Assembly: GCF_018860825.1 (NCBI RefSeq)
Contig: NZ_JAHKPZ010000038.1
Location: 62,001-126,000, forward strand
Source of the DNA: Lacinutrix sp. C3R15
Lineage (GTDB): Bacteria; Bacteroidota; Bacteroidia; Flavobacteriales; Flavobacteriaceae
Direction of reading: 5' to 3'
Length of the DNA stretch: 64,000 nucleotides
The notes beneath the pieces were generated by a model. The model had not been told where the DNA came from and searched no databases. It saw nothing but the letters and a program-made list of their open reading frames with translations. Of this stretch, positions 1 to 8,955 are shown in pieces (the stretch's first letter is position 1; the number at the start of each line of letters is the position of its first letter). Made by a program: the position numbers and the translations under genes.

Positions 1-1
1 T

Positions 2-559
2 GTAGAAGGAAACCATATTGAGTTTACCAATATTATTGCTACAAGAATGTATTGTAAAGAAACAATGACTGCAGAACAAAACGTAATAAACGCCCTAGAA
101 AAAGCAACTACATTTACTATAGCCAATAATGAATTAACATTAAATAACGAAAATGAAATTTTAGTACAAGCAACCAAAAATGTAAGCACTAAAATAGCAA
201 AAGAAGAAGATTACAGTATAGAGTATACTGCTGTTACAAGAGGAACATTTATAAATATTGTAGTTAAAAATGATAGTATTACTTTTCAAAAAAATAGAGG
301 TACAAAACCAGAAACCAGAACCTTTAATACACAAGAAAAAAACACTATCTACGCTAAAGTAAATGAGGTAAATGTAAAAGAATTACCTAGTCTAGAAGCA
401 CCATCAAAAGCACACCAATATGATGGAGCAGCTGGAGCTATTTTAACCATTGTTAAAAATGGCCAAACATACAAAACACAAACTTTTGATCATGGTCAAC
501 CTCATACAAAAATTGAAGATCTAGTAAGTACTATTTTAAGTATGACGGAAAAACAATAA
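2..559 (+). CDS. META-domain protein, 5' end cut by the window
   Basis: The reading frame is open from base 2, so the gene begins upstream of the window and the first internal ATG at 47 is not its start. The visible N-terminal part carries the end of a META (HslJ-like) domain: a TRMYC motif, then an ExxxxxALEKA helix and an NNELTL strand. About 120 residues of low-similarity sequence follow; they contain no cysteine and no obvious membrane segment. META proteins of this group are usually envelope lipoproteins of unknown role, but the signal peptide is outside the window, so the location is inferred. The gene ends 52 bases before sufE and may share its transcript. Confidence 0.7.
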   Translation, partial: VEGNHIEFTNIIATRMYCKETMTAEQNVINALEKATTFTIANNELTLNNENEILVQATKNVSTKIAKEEDYSIEYTAVTRGTFINIVVKNDSITFQKNRGTKPETRTFNTQEKNTIYAKVNEVNVKELPSLEAPSKAHQYDGAAGAILTIVKNGQTYKTQTFDHGQPHTKIEDLVSTILSMTEKQ

Positions 560-611
560 TTATAATGATGAAAATAATACTAAATTGTATTTTTGCTTAA
601 AATAAAAAACC

Positions 612-1034
612 ATGAATATTCAAGAGGTACAAAACGAAATAATTGAAGAGTTCTCTATGTTTGAAGACTGGGAAGAACGCTATCAATACATGATAGATTT
701 AGGAAAATCTTTACCACTTATTGAAGAACAATACAAAACCGAAGATAATATTATTAAAGGTTGCCAAAGTAAAGTATGGGTACATGCAGAATTAAAAGAG
801 GATAAAATAGCTTTTACTGCAGATAGTGATGCTATTATTACAAAAGGAATTATTGCTATATTAATTCGCGTTTTTTCTAACCAACACCCAAAAGATATAT
901 TAGAAGCAAATACCGATTTTATTGACCAAATAGGACTTAAAGAACATTTGTCTCCTACAAGAGCAAACGGTTTAGTAAGCATGATTAAGCAATTAAAATT
1001 ATACGCTATTGCGTATCAAACACAATTAAATTAG
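612..1034 (+). CDS. sufE: SufE family Fe-S cluster assembly sulfur acceptor
   Basis: Cytoplasmic SufE accepts persulfide sulfur from the cysteine desulfurase SufS and passes it to the SufBCD scaffold. The 140-residue protein has the usual family length and fold order: an N-terminal helix pair with the DWEERYQYMIDLGK motif, then the active-site loop IKGCQSKVW with Cys51, the only cysteine in the protein and the expected sulfur acceptor. SufS and SufBCD are not in the window; in Flavobacteriaceae they commonly lie just upstream. The next gene, a SufT-like DUF59 protein on the same strand, supports an Fe-S assembly context. Confidence 0.93.
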   Translation: MNIQEVQNEIIEEFSMFEDWEERYQYMIDLGKSLPLIEEQYKTEDNIIKGCQSKVWVHAELKEDKIAFTADSDAIITKGIIAILIRVFSNQHPKDILEANTDFIDQIGLKEHLSPTRANGLVSMIKQLKLYAIAYQTQLN

Positions 1035-1076
1035 TTGTTATTGCTGCAAAGGCAAGAAACTATTTATAATAAAAAC

Positions 1077-1127
1077 ATTTCCGTTTACACGGAAATAAAA
1101 TAATAAAAATTCCCGTTTTTATGGGAA
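1077..1127 (+). repeat. Two adjacent tetraloop hairpins between sufE and the DUF59 gene
   Basis: Bases 1077-1096 form an 8-bp perfect stem (ATTTCCGT / ACGGAAAT) with a 4-base loop. Bases 1110-1127 form a 7-bp stem (TTCCCGT / ATGGGAA, one G-T pair), also with a 4-base loop. The second ends 16 bases before the ATG of the DUF59 gene. Neither has a U-tract typical of a terminator. Similar hairpins occur before radA and before the DUF2007 gene. Confidence 0.7.
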
Positions 1128-1143
1128 CATAATACATTTTCCA

Positions 1144-1467
1144 ATGAGCGAAACTATAGATACATCTGTATTAGGAGAAAAGATTGTAAAGGTTTTAAAA
1201 ACTATTTTCGATCCAGAAATTCCTGTAGACATATATGAACTAGGACTAATTTACGACGTTTTTGTAAACGAAGATTATGATGTAAAAATCTTAATGACTT
1301 TAACCACACCAAACTGTCCTGTTGCAGAAACACTTCCGTTAGAAGTAGAAGAAAAAGTAAAATCTTTAAACGAGGTAAAAGATGCAGAAGTAGAAATCAC
1401 TTTTGATCCGCCTTGGTCTCAAGATTTAATGAGCGAAGAAGCTAAGTTAGAACTTGGTATGCTTTAA
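1144..1467 (+). CDS. MIP18/DUF59 family (SufT-like) Fe-S cluster assembly protein
   Basis: The protein has 107 residues of a single DUF59 (MIP18, formerly PaaD-like) domain. Visible hallmarks are the DPEIPVDIYELGLIYDV segment and the TTPNCPVAE loop with Cys58, the conserved family cysteine thought to take part in cluster handling. Members of this group (SufT, CIAO2-like) help maturation of Fe-S proteins in the cytoplasm. Its place next to sufE fits that role. The leader contains two small hairpins. It ends 13 bases before the ABC transporter gene, so the two are probably co-transcribed, although a functional link between them is not obvious. Confidence 0.88.
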   Translation: MSETIDTSVLGEKIVKVLKTIFDPEIPVDIYELGLIYDVFVNEDYDVKILMTLTTPNCPVAETLPLEVEEKVKSLNEVKDAEVEITFDPPWSQDLMSEEAKLELGML

Positions 1468-1480
1468 TTAAAATTAGCCA

Positions 1481-3316
1481 ATGCCAAGACGTAAACTAAC
1501 ATCTCTTAAAGATGGTGAAAAAACCAATTTAAAAAAATCGTTTAGCGCGTTGGTTTTTATTCCACGGTTTTTTAAAGAAATCTGGAAAACCAACAAAAAA
1601 CTATTTCTATTATCTGCATTTTGTAGGCTTATTGGTGCCCTTTTACCTGTTGTAATTCTGTGGATTGGTAAAATAATTATTGATGAAATAATTCTTCAAA
1701 CGAAAACAGATGTTTCAGATTTAACCTTACTGTGGACCTATGTTGCCATAGAATTTGGTTTAATTATTCTTTCTGATTTAGTAAGTAGAGCCATTTCATT
1801 AACAGATAGCCTGCTTGGTGACTCTTATTCTATAGACTCTTCTGTAAGAATCATAAAAAAAACAAATCAAATAAACATTAGTCTTTTAGAAGACTCTGAG
1901 TTTTATGACAAGCTAGAAAGAGCAAGAACACAAACAACAGGTCGTGTTGGGTTAATGTCTAACGCATTAGGCGAAGTACAAAGCTTAATATCTATTTTAA
2001 CCTTAGTTGCTGGTTTAATTTATTTTGAACCTTACCTAATCATACTTTTAGTATTAAGCATTATACCATCTTTTATAAACGAAATTTGGTTTAGCCAACA
2101 ACAATATTCACTGGCAAGAGGATGGACTGCAGAACGCAGAGAACTAGATTATTTACGTTTTATTGGAGCAAATGATAAAACAGCAAAAGAAATTAAACTC
2201 TTTGGCTTAACAGATTTTGTGGTAGATAGATTTAAAAACCTATCGCAAGAATACTATGATCTTAATAAAAAACTAGCAGTAAAACGCTCTGCATTAGGAT
2301 TTGTTTTTAATGTTTTAGGTACTTTAAGTTATTATGGCGCTTATGTATTTATTATTTACAGAGTTATTTCTGGTGTAATCACTTTAGGTGAGTTAACCTT
2401 TTTATCTGGATCTTTTAACAGGCTTACCAGAAATTTACAAGACTTCTTCTCAAAGTTTACACGCATTACAGAAAGCGCATTATACTTAAAAGATTATTTT
2501 GATTTTCTAGACATTTCAATAGAACCAACACATAAAGAAGACATACCACTTCCAGAAACAATACAAGAAGGCTTTACATTTAAAAATGTACGTTTTGCCT
2601 ATCCAGGATCTGAAAACGAAATATTAAAAGGTATTAGTTTCACTATTAAAGCTGGAGAAAAACTTGCCTTTGTTGGTCAAAACGGAGCAGGAAAAACAAC
2701 ATTAACCAAGTTACTATTGCGTTTTTACGAACCTACTTCTGGTGAGATTTTATTAGACGGAATTAATATAAACCGATTTAATAAAGCTGCCTACCAAGAA
2801 TATTTTGGTGTTATTTTTCAAGACTTTTTTAAATACGAATTTACAGTTAGAGAAAATATAGCCATTGGTGATATTGATGAAATAGACAATCAATCTAAAA
2901 TAGAAAATGCGGCAGAACTTAGCTTAGCTAATGAAGTTGTAGAAGATTTAAAATTTGGTTACAACCAACAATTAGGAAAACGCTTTGCAAAAGGACAAGA
3001 ACTCTCTGGTGGTCAATGGCAAAAAGTAGCATTAGCAAGAGCATACATGAAAGACGCCAAAGTAATGATATTAGATGAACCTACTTCTGCATTAGATGCT
3101 AAGGCAGAAAGTGAAGTTTTTGATCGTTTTATTGGTTTAACACAAGATAAAACAAGTGTTATTATTTCACATAGATTTAGCACTGTTAGGCAAGCTAATA
3201 GAATTTTAGTTCTTGAACAAGGACGCGTTTTAGAAATTGGCACACATGAAGAACTAATGAAAAACAAATCTTTATATGCCGATTTATTTACGCTACAAGC
3301 AGAAGGCTACCAATAA
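1481..3316 (+). CDS. ABC transporter, fused permease and ATPase (exporter type)
   Basis: The 611-residue half-transporter has an N-terminal six-helix transmembrane domain (about residues 35-330) and a C-terminal nucleotide-binding domain. In the latter the Walker A motif GQNGAGKTT starts at residue 399, the signature LSGGQ is at 508-512, Walker B runs VMILDE ending at Asp532-Glu533, and the switch histidine is His564. All ATP-handling residues are present, so it should be active as a dimer in the inner membrane. The family exports lipids, peptides or drugs; the substrate cannot be told from sequence. It sits in a cluster of Fe-S and DUF genes without a partner permease or membrane fusion protein. 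Confidence 0.9.
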   Translation: MPRRKLTSLKDGEKTNLKKSFSALVFIPRFFKEIWKTNKKLFLLSAFCRLIGALLPVVILWIGKIIIDEIILQTKTDVSDLTLLWTYVAIEFGLIILSDLVSRAISLTDSLLGDSYSIDSSVRIIKKTNQINISLLEDSEFYDKLERARTQTTGRVGLMSNALGEVQSLISILTLVAGLIYFEPYLIILLVLSIIPSFINEIWFSQQQYSLARGWTAERRELDYLRFIGANDKTAKEIKLFGLTDFVVDRFKNLSQEYYDLNKKLAVKRSALGFVFNVLGTLSYYGAYVFIIYRVISGVITLGELTFLSGSFNRLTRNLQDFFSKFTRITESALYLKDYFDFLDISIEPTHKEDIPLPETIQEGFTFKNVRFAYPGSENEILKGISFTIKAGEKLAFVGQNGAGKTTLTKLLLRFYEPTSGEILLDGININRFNKAAYQEYFGVIFQDFFKYEFTVRENIAIGDIDEIDNQSKIENAAELSLANEVVEDLKFGYNQQLGKRFAKGQELSGGQWQKVALARAYMKDAKVMILDEPTSALDAKAESEVFDRFIGLTQDKTSVIISHRFSTVRQANRILVLEQGRVLEIGTHEELMKNKSLYADLFTLQAEGYQ

Positions 3317-3394
3317 ATTGTAAACACTTATTTTTTAAGAATTCTTCTTAAACTCACAAACAACAAATAGTATAAAAACACGTATCTTAGTATT

Positions 3395-3913
3395 ATGGCT
3401 AAAGAAATTATAAACCGCGTTGCAAATAGCAAACTAGAAGTTTTTGACTTAGAAGATTATTATCCGCAAGGAAAACGCATACTTTTTGATATAAAAGACT
3501 GGCTTTATGAAGGTTTTGTTTTACGAGAAAAAGATTTTAGAGCCTTAGTAAAAGAACATGATTGGTCTTTATATCAAGATGCTTATGTGGCACTAACTTG
3601 TACTACAGATGCCATAGTACCAGATTGGGCGTATATGCTTTTAAGCATTCATTTAGAACCTTTTGCTAAAAAAATAGTTTTAGGAAACCTGGAAACCTTA
3701 GAGGTTTCTCTATATCAAGACATTATCCATGATTTAGATATTAGCGCTTTTAAAAATAAACCAGTAATTATAAAAGGATGTTCTAAAAAACCTGTTCCAT
3801 CAAGCGCTTACATAATGATTACCAACAAGTTAAAACCTTTAGCAAAATCTATTATGTTTGGTGAAGCATGCTCTTCTGTACCTCTATTTAAAAACACTTC
3901 ATCGATAAAATAG
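3395..3913 (+). CDS. DUF2480 family protein
   Basis: The 172-residue protein matches the Bacteroidota-specific DUF2480 family: an N-terminal INRVANSKLEVFDLEDYYP start, a KDWLYEGFVLREKDFR core and a C-terminal IKGCSKKPVP segment followed by an amphipathic helix. It has no signal peptide or membrane segment and is predicted cytoplasmic. Cysteines lie at an ALTCTTD loop, the KGC loop and near the C-terminus. The function is unknown; in related genomes the gene is recalled near SUF genes, as here, so a link to Fe-S metabolism is possible but only inferred from position. Confidence 0.85.
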   Translation: MAKEIINRVANSKLEVFDLEDYYPQGKRILFDIKDWLYEGFVLREKDFRALVKEHDWSLYQDAYVALTCTTDAIVPDWAYMLLSIHLEPFAKKIVLGNLETLEVSLYQDIIHDLDISAFKNKPVIIKGCSKKPVPSSAYIMITNKLKPLAKSIMFGEACSSVPLFKNTSSIK

Positions 3914-3951
3914 GTTATTTTATCTATTTTAGTAAGAAAATACAAGAAACC

Positions 3952-3985
3952 TTGTAAACAATTGTTCGCTTAATACTTATTTTTG
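3952..3985 (+). promoter_or_regulatory. Promoter of the DUF3078 gene
   Basis: A perfect Bacteroidota -7 box TATTTTTG lies at 3978-3985, with a TTG at 3952-3954 (23-base spacer) as the possible -33 element. The start codon at 4008 follows 22 bases downstream. Confidence 0.55.
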
Positions 3986-4007
3986 CGCGTTCAAAAAAAC
4001 AATCAAA

Positions 4008-4982
4008 ATGAAAAAAATATTTTTATTAGTTGCATTATTTATTGGAGTAGCTTCAGTAAACGCACAGACAGATGAAAACAATTTAACTAAAGAAGAATTA
4101 GCTGCTAAAAAAGCAGAAAAACAAGCAATTGCTGATGCTGCTCAAGCAGAAGCTAATGCTTTACAAGCACAAATTGATGCTTTACCAGGCTGGAGAACAG
4201 GTGGAAACATTTTACTAACTTTTAACCAATCTGCATTCAACAACGAATGGACTGGTGGAGGAATTGGTAATACTGCTGGCAACTTATTAATTAACTACAA
4301 TGCAAACTTAATTAAAGGAGATTACATCTGGGATAACAACCTTATTGTAGATTATGGTGTATTAAAAAACAAAGGAGATGAAAGTTTTACTAAGTCTAAT
4401 GACAGAATAGAACTAAACTCTATTGCAGGAAAAAAAGCTAGCGCAAACTGGTTTTACTCTGCTTACTTTAATGCTAAAACACAATTAGATAGAGGTGCAG
4501 ATGGTAATACTCACTTTTTCTCTCCTGCTTATTTTCAAGCTGGACCAGGCATGTTATGGAAAAAATCTAATAACTTAAATGTTATGATTTCTCCTGCTGC
4601 TGCTAAATTAATTATAGTACACGATGAGTATACAGATGCTGCTGCTTACGGATTAACAGATGAAGAGTTTAACGATGCTGGTGGTTACTTTGGTGTTGAA
4701 TCTGGTGACACTACTCGTTTTGAGTTAGGAGCTGCTTTAAGAGGGTACTATAAATTAAACATTGTTAAGAATATTGCTATGGAAAACATCTTAGCATTAT
4801 ACACAAACTATTTAGAAGATCCTCAAAATGTAGATATTGATTATACTATGAATCTTGCTATGTCTATAAACAAGTACATTTCTGCTAACTTTGTATTTCA
4901 AGCAATCTATGATGATAATGCCAACAGTAACGGTTTTCAAATTAGAGAAGCTTTTGGTTTAGGATTTAACTACGGTTTCTAA
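4008..4982 (+). CDS. DUF3078 family outer-membrane protein
   Basis: The 324-residue protein begins with a signal peptide (MKKIFLLVALFIGVASVNAQ, cut after the alanine of NAQ). A short Ala/Glu/Lys-rich helical stretch (about residues 25-57, ELAAKKAEKQAIADAAQAEA) follows, then a beta-rich domain with alternating aromatic and polar residues and a C-terminal phenylalanine (GFNYGF), typical of an outer-membrane barrel. It matches the DUF3078 family of Bacteroidota; no substrate is known. It has its own promoter and is followed by a strong terminator, so it is probably a single-gene transcript. Confidence 0.85.
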   Translation: MKKIFLLVALFIGVASVNAQTDENNLTKEELAAKKAEKQAIADAAQAEANALQAQIDALPGWRTGGNILLTFNQSAFNNEWTGGGIGNTAGNLLINYNANLIKGDYIWDNNLIVDYGVLKNKGDESFTKSNDRIELNSIAGKKASANWFYSAYFNAKTQLDRGADGNTHFFSPAYFQAGPGMLWKKSNNLNVMISPAAAKLIIVHDEYTDAAAYGLTDEEFNDAGGYFGVESGDTTRFELGAALRGYYKLNIVKNIAMENILALYTNYLEDPQNVDIDYTMNLAMSINKYISANFVFQAIYDDNANSNGFQIREAFGLGFNYGF

Positions 4983-5011
4983 AATATTAGAAAAAGAAAA
5001 ATTACACTATT

Positions 5012-5045
5012 AAAAACGCGCTTTAAAAAAAGCGCGTTTTTTTTG
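5012..5045 (+). terminator. Rho-independent terminator after the DUF3078 gene
   Basis: The stem AAAACGCGCTTT / AAAGCGCGTTTT has a 4-base A loop and is followed by a run of eight or more T. A-rich flanks on the other side would let it work in both directions. Confidence 0.9.
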
Positions 5046-5394
5046 TTTTATAAGAGCTACACCTTCCTTCTTGCGCTCAAGGAAGCTTAAGTGTATTGTA
5101 ATAAAACAAAAAGGCTTTTTAGTAAAATAAGCGAAGCGCATTTTTTAGAGTATACCCTTACAAACAATCTATAACTTTGCTGTACCTAACTATAAACAGT
5201 ACAGATGAGCGCAATAAGGATTGCAACGGCATCCTTTTTAAAATGTAATGTCCATACCTTAAGTATACCATTAAACAAAAAGATTAGCACCTAATAAACT
5301 ACTAGCAGTACCTTTTTAAAAAGATATAGTGTAAAGCCTGGTTGCTTTTGGTTTTTACCAAAAGCAAATTGCCCTAAAAACATTAAAAAGCATC
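5046..5394. other. Intergenic stretch with several inverted repeats, no gene seen
   Basis: This is the longest gene-free stretch of the window. It holds an inverted repeat CTTCCTT / AAGGAAG near 5062-5084, a GCGAAGCGC near-palindrome near 5132, a hairpin AAGGAT / ATCCTT with a 9-base loop near 5216-5236 (a GGATTGCAACGGCATCC core that resembles intergenic repeats I associate with Flavobacteriaceae), and a perfect 11-bp stem at 5342-5352 / 5357-5367 with a TTTT loop. The last lies 28 bases beyond the stop of the penicillin-binding protein gene but has no U-tract in either direction. No ORF with coding character and no tRNA fold was recognised. Confidence 0.6.
5342..5367. repeat. Perfect 11-bp inverted repeat near the 3' end of the PBP gene
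   Basis: The arms TTGCTTTTGGT and ACCAAAAGCAA surround a TTTT loop. The location downstream of the minus-strand PBP gene suggests a transcript-end structure, but a canonical U-run is missing. Confidence 0.6.
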
Positions 5395-7647
5395 TTAATT
5401 ACTTTTAAACTTTCTTTTTTTCTTTTTGTTTCCAAACAGCCTTTTAATAAAACCGTCTCGTTTTTCTGGGTTACAGTTTAGAGCTTCTAAAACTTCTGTA
5501 GGAGCACTTTCAAAGTGGCTCTTGGTGATGCTATTAAAGGCAGCATCTGCATTTAATTTCTGGTAGAATTTTGCAAAAATTGGTAAGGCAGAATTTGCTC
5601 CTTGTCCCATTCCTGTGGTTTTAAAACCAATATTGTAATTGTCATTTCCTACCCAATTTATAGTTACCAATTTAGGTGTAATACCTACAAACCAACCATC
5701 TTTATTGTCTTGGGTAGTTCCTGTTTTACCTGCTATGTCATTTTTTAGTTGGTAGCTTGTTCTTAATCTAGATGCTGTACCTTTATTTACAGTAGATTTC
5801 ATCATTTCTAAGAGCACTTGTCTGGTGTAATCACTATATGCCTTAACTTCGTTTACTTGCGGCTTAAAAGAGGCTATTTCCTTTCCGTTTTTGTCTTCAA
5901 TTTTTGTAATATAATATGGTTTTACTGCTTGGCTATTGTTTACATAGCTTGCATAGGCTCCTGCTAAATCTTTGATATTTATTTCAGCCACACCTAATGC
6001 TAAAGAAGGTTGGTTTGGAAGTTCTTTTTCTATGCCTAACTTTTTTACTTGTGCTAATACCTTTTGTATACCTACTTCTTGTAACACTTTTACTGCAATG
6101 GTATTTACAGAGGTACTTAAAGCGCGTTCTAAGTTATAGTTAAGAAATGGATCTTCTTCGTTAGCTCCAGAGTTGGTTGGTGTCCAGTTTTTATAATTGG
6201 TGTAGGTTATTGGTTTTACAGAAAAATAGGTACAGGGTTGCATACCATTTTCTATTGCTGCTGTATACACAAAAGGCTTAAAAGTAGAACCTACTTGACG
6301 TTGGCTTTGCGAAATATGATCGTATTTAAAATAACGATAGTCTATACCACCAATATAACTTTTTACAGCTCCTGTTTCTGGGTCTATAGCAATCATTCCT
6401 GTGTTTAAAAACTTTAAATAATGCTGTAAACTATCTTTAACAGATACGTTTTTGGTAGTGTTTTCTTGCCACTCAAAAAGTTCTATATCTTGTTTTACTG
6501 CTAATTTTTCTTCTATTTGTGCTTTAGTTAAACCTGCTTTTTTATAGCTTTTATAGGTTGGGGATTGTTGTATTGCTTTATCTATTAATGCTTTATTGGT
6601 ATACCAAGGTGCTTGTGTACCATACGATTTTTCAAAAGCTTTTTGCAAATGGGTTAGATGCTCTTTCATTGCCTCTTCGGCAAGTATTTGCATGGTATAA
6701 TCTAAGGTGGTATGTATAATTAGCCCATCGTTATAAATATCATACGCTTCGCCATTTTCCTTTTTATAATCTTTTAAAATAGTGGTTAGTTCTTTTTTTA
6801 CTTGTTCTCTAAAATAAGGTGCAACACCTAAATCGTGATTAAAAGATTGATAATCTATGCTAATGTCTTCTTTTTGTATTTGTTGTGCCTTTACAGTATC
6901 TAAATAATTATATTTTACCATTTGATTAAGTACTACATCTCTTCGTGCTTGGCTGCGTTTTACATGTAATCTTGGGTTATAACTATTATTGGCTTTTAAG
7001 GTTCCTACTAGTGTTGCAGCTTCAGAAATGGTTAATGCAGTTGCCGATTTATTAAAAAACTTTTGCGAAGCACTTTCAATACCATAGGTGTTATCTGGAA
7101 ACGGAACTGTATTAAAATACTGTGTAAGAATTTCTTTTTTAGAATAAATGTTTTCCATTCGCTTAGCAATAATAGATTCTTTAAATTTATTAATAAGCAT
7201 ACTTAAAAACACATAGTCTTTTCTTCCAAATACATTTTTAGCCAATTGCAAGGTAATGGTACTACCTCCTCCAGAAGACCGATCTTGTAAAAGTATGGTT
7301 TTAAAAAACACACGAAGTAAGCTTATATTATCTACCCCATCATGTTCATAAAAACGAACATCTTCTGTAGCTACTAAAGCATCAATAAGATGTTTTGGTA
7401 AGTCTGTATATTTTAATGGTTGCCTATCATAGATAAAGTATTTACCTATTAGCTTCTGGTTTGCATCTAGTATTTGTGTAGCTTCGGCTTGTTTTAAAGA
7501 AGCTAGTGTAGCATTTTCAGGTAGTTTTCCGAAAACACCAAAATACACACTTGCATACAACCCAATTACAAATAGTATTGCTGATGCAACAGCAAGCAAA
7601 GGCCACTTAATCCACTTTTTTTTTATCCATACTTGTATTTTTTGCAT
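5395..7647 (-). CDS. Class A penicillin-binding protein (bifunctional transglycosylase/transpeptidase)
   Basis: The enzyme polymerises lipid II into glycan strands and cross-links the stem peptides. The 750-residue protein has a basic N-terminus, one transmembrane helix (about residues 16-38), a GT51 domain with the ATEDVRFYEHDG motif (catalytic Glu95) and the GGSTITLQLAKN motif, and a transpeptidase domain with the nucleophile motif STFK at Ser454, an SVN motif (STSVNT) and KTGTT. All key residues are present. The C-terminus is strongly basic (a KKKKRK run). It is the PBP1A-like enzyme of Bacteroidota. The gene stands 61 bases from hflX on the same strand and may be co-transcribed with it. 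Confidence 0.93.
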   Translation of the reverse strand: MQKIQVWIKKKWIKWPLLAVASAILFVIGLYASVYFGVFGKLPENATLASLKQAEATQILDANQKLIGKYFIYDRQPLKYTDLPKHLIDALVATEDVRFYEHDGVDNISLLRVFFKTILLQDRSSGGGSTITLQLAKNVFGRKDYVFLSMLINKFKESIIAKRMENIYSKKEILTQYFNTVPFPDNTYGIESASQKFFNKSATALTISEAATLVGTLKANNSYNPRLHVKRSQARRDVVLNQMVKYNYLDTVKAQQIQKEDISIDYQSFNHDLGVAPYFREQVKKELTTILKDYKKENGEAYDIYNDGLIIHTTLDYTMQILAEEAMKEHLTHLQKAFEKSYGTQAPWYTNKALIDKAIQQSPTYKSYKKAGLTKAQIEEKLAVKQDIELFEWQENTTKNVSVKDSLQHYLKFLNTGMIAIDPETGAVKSYIGGIDYRYFKYDHISQSQRQVGSTFKPFVYTAAIENGMQPCTYFSVKPITYTNYKNWTPTNSGANEEDPFLNYNLERALSTSVNTIAVKVLQEVGIQKVLAQVKKLGIEKELPNQPSLALGVAEINIKDLAGAYASYVNNSQAVKPYYITKIEDKNGKEIASFKPQVNEVKAYSDYTRQVLLEMMKSTVNKGTASRLRTSYQLKNDIAGKTGTTQDNKDGWFVGITPKLVTINWVGNDNYNIGFKTTGMGQGANSALPIFAKFYQKLNADAAFNSITKSHFESAPTEVLEALNCNPEKRDGFIKRLFGNKKKKRKFKSN

Positions 7648-7708
7648 AGTATTGAAACGTAAAAAATCTTGAATTATTAGTTAAAACTAGTATTGTGTAA
7701 AGAAATAA

Positions 7709-8926
7709 TTACTCTTCCTCTTCAGAATAGTCAGGATATAGAAAATGGTTATAAGGGAAACGGGTTACATGAATTTCACGCACCTCGTCATAGACACGTT
7801 TTTTAAATTCTTCTAAATTCTTTTTATTTAATGCAGATATAAACAAAGCATTGTTTTTACCAACTCTATGCATCCAAGTATTTTTCCATTCTGCTAAAGA
7901 ATAATGCTCTTCGGTACGTTCTGCTATTAAATCGGTTTCATCATAAGGTTCTGCTTTATAAGCGTCAATTTTATTAAAAACCATAATCATGGGTTTGTCT
8001 GCACTATCTATTTCACCTAAAATTTTATTTACAGACTCTATATGCTCTTCAAAATTAGGGTGTGAAATATCTACCACATGCAACAGTAAATCTGCTTCTC
8101 TTACCTCGTCTAGGGTACTTTTAAAACTCTCTACCAGTTGTGTTGGTAGTTTACGTATAAAACCAACGGTATCACTTAATAAAAAGGGTAAATTTTGAAT
8201 AACCACTTTACGCACTGTAGTGTCTAAAGTTGCAAAGAGTTTGTTTTCTGCAAAGACTTTACTTTTACTAATAACATTCATTAAGGTAGATTTACCAACA
8301 TTGGTGTATCCTACAAGTGCTACTCGAACCATTTTACCACGATTACCACGTTGTACAGACATTTGCTTGTCAATGGTCTTTATTTTGTTTTTAAGTAGAG
8401 TTATTCTATCTCTTACAATACGTCTATCGGTTTCTATTTCTGTTTCTCCAGGTCCACGCATACCAATTCCACCTTTTTGTCTTTCAAGGTGTGTCCACAT
8501 ACCTTTTAAGCGAGGAAGTAAATATTCGCATTGTGCTAATTCTACTTGAGTTCTGGCATAACTGGTTTGTGCTCTTTGTGCAAAAATATCTAGAATAAGG
8601 TTGGTTCTATCAAGCACTTTACATTGTAAAATTTTACTAATATTTCGTTCTTGTGCTGCAGAGAGTTCATCATCAAAAATAGCAGTACCTACTTCATTTT
8701 CTTCAATATATATACGAACGTCTTCCATTTTTCCTGTACCAATAAAGGTTTTAGGATTTGGCATGTCCATTTTTTGGGTAAAGCGTTTTAAAACCTCTCC
8801 TCCTGCTGTATAGGTTAAAAATTCTAATTCATCTAAATACTCTTTAGACTTGTCTTCATCTTGACTTTTAGTAATTACTCCTATTAAAACTGCTTTTTCA
8901 AGCTCTATATTTTTTTTCTCTAGCAT
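7709..8926 (-). CDS. hflX: GTPase HflX, ribosome-associated
   Basis: HflX binds the large ribosomal subunit and rescues or splits stalled or heat-damaged ribosomes. The 405-residue protein has the N-terminal HflX domain with the glycine-rich GIGMRGPGETEIETDRR linker motif (residues 153-169), followed by a GTPase domain: G1 GYTNVGKS at 206-213, G3 DTVGF, and the G4 motif NKID. The C-terminus is acidic. The length is normal for the family. A -7 box (TAACTTTG on the minus strand) lies 17 bases upstream of the start codon, giving a very short leader. Confidence 0.95.
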   Translation of the reverse strand: MLEKKNIELEKAVLIGVITKSQDEDKSKEYLDELEFLTYTAGGEVLKRFTQKMDMPNPKTFIGTGKMEDVRIYIEENEVGTAIFDDELSAAQERNISKILQCKVLDRTNLILDIFAQRAQTSYARTQVELAQCEYLLPRLKGMWTHLERQKGGIGMRGPGETEIETDRRIVRDRITLLKNKIKTIDKQMSVQRGNRGKMVRVALVGYTNVGKSTLMNVISKSKVFAENKLFATLDTTVRKVVIQNLPFLLSDTVGFIRKLPTQLVESFKSTLDEVREADLLLHVVDISHPNFEEHIESVNKILGEIDSADKPMIMVFNKIDAYKAEPYDETDLIAERTEEHYSLAEWKNTWMHRVGKNNALFISALNKKNLEEFKKRVYDEVREIHVTRFPYNHFLYPDYSEEEE

Positions 8927-8942
8927 ACGTAAAATTAAAGTA

Positions 8943-8950
8943 CAAAGTTA
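8943..8950 (-). promoter_or_regulatory. -7 promoter box of hflX
   Basis: TAACTTTG on the minus strand fits TAnnTTTG and ends 16 bases before the hflX start. No TTG was seen at the right distance upstream. Confidence 0.45.
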
Positions 8951-8955
8951 ATGAA

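Noticed and set aside
8601-8813. Plus-strand ORF within hflX, and similar open frames opposite most genes
   Set aside because: These are antisense shadows of clear genes, with Ser/Cys/Phe-rich translations and no recognisable domains.
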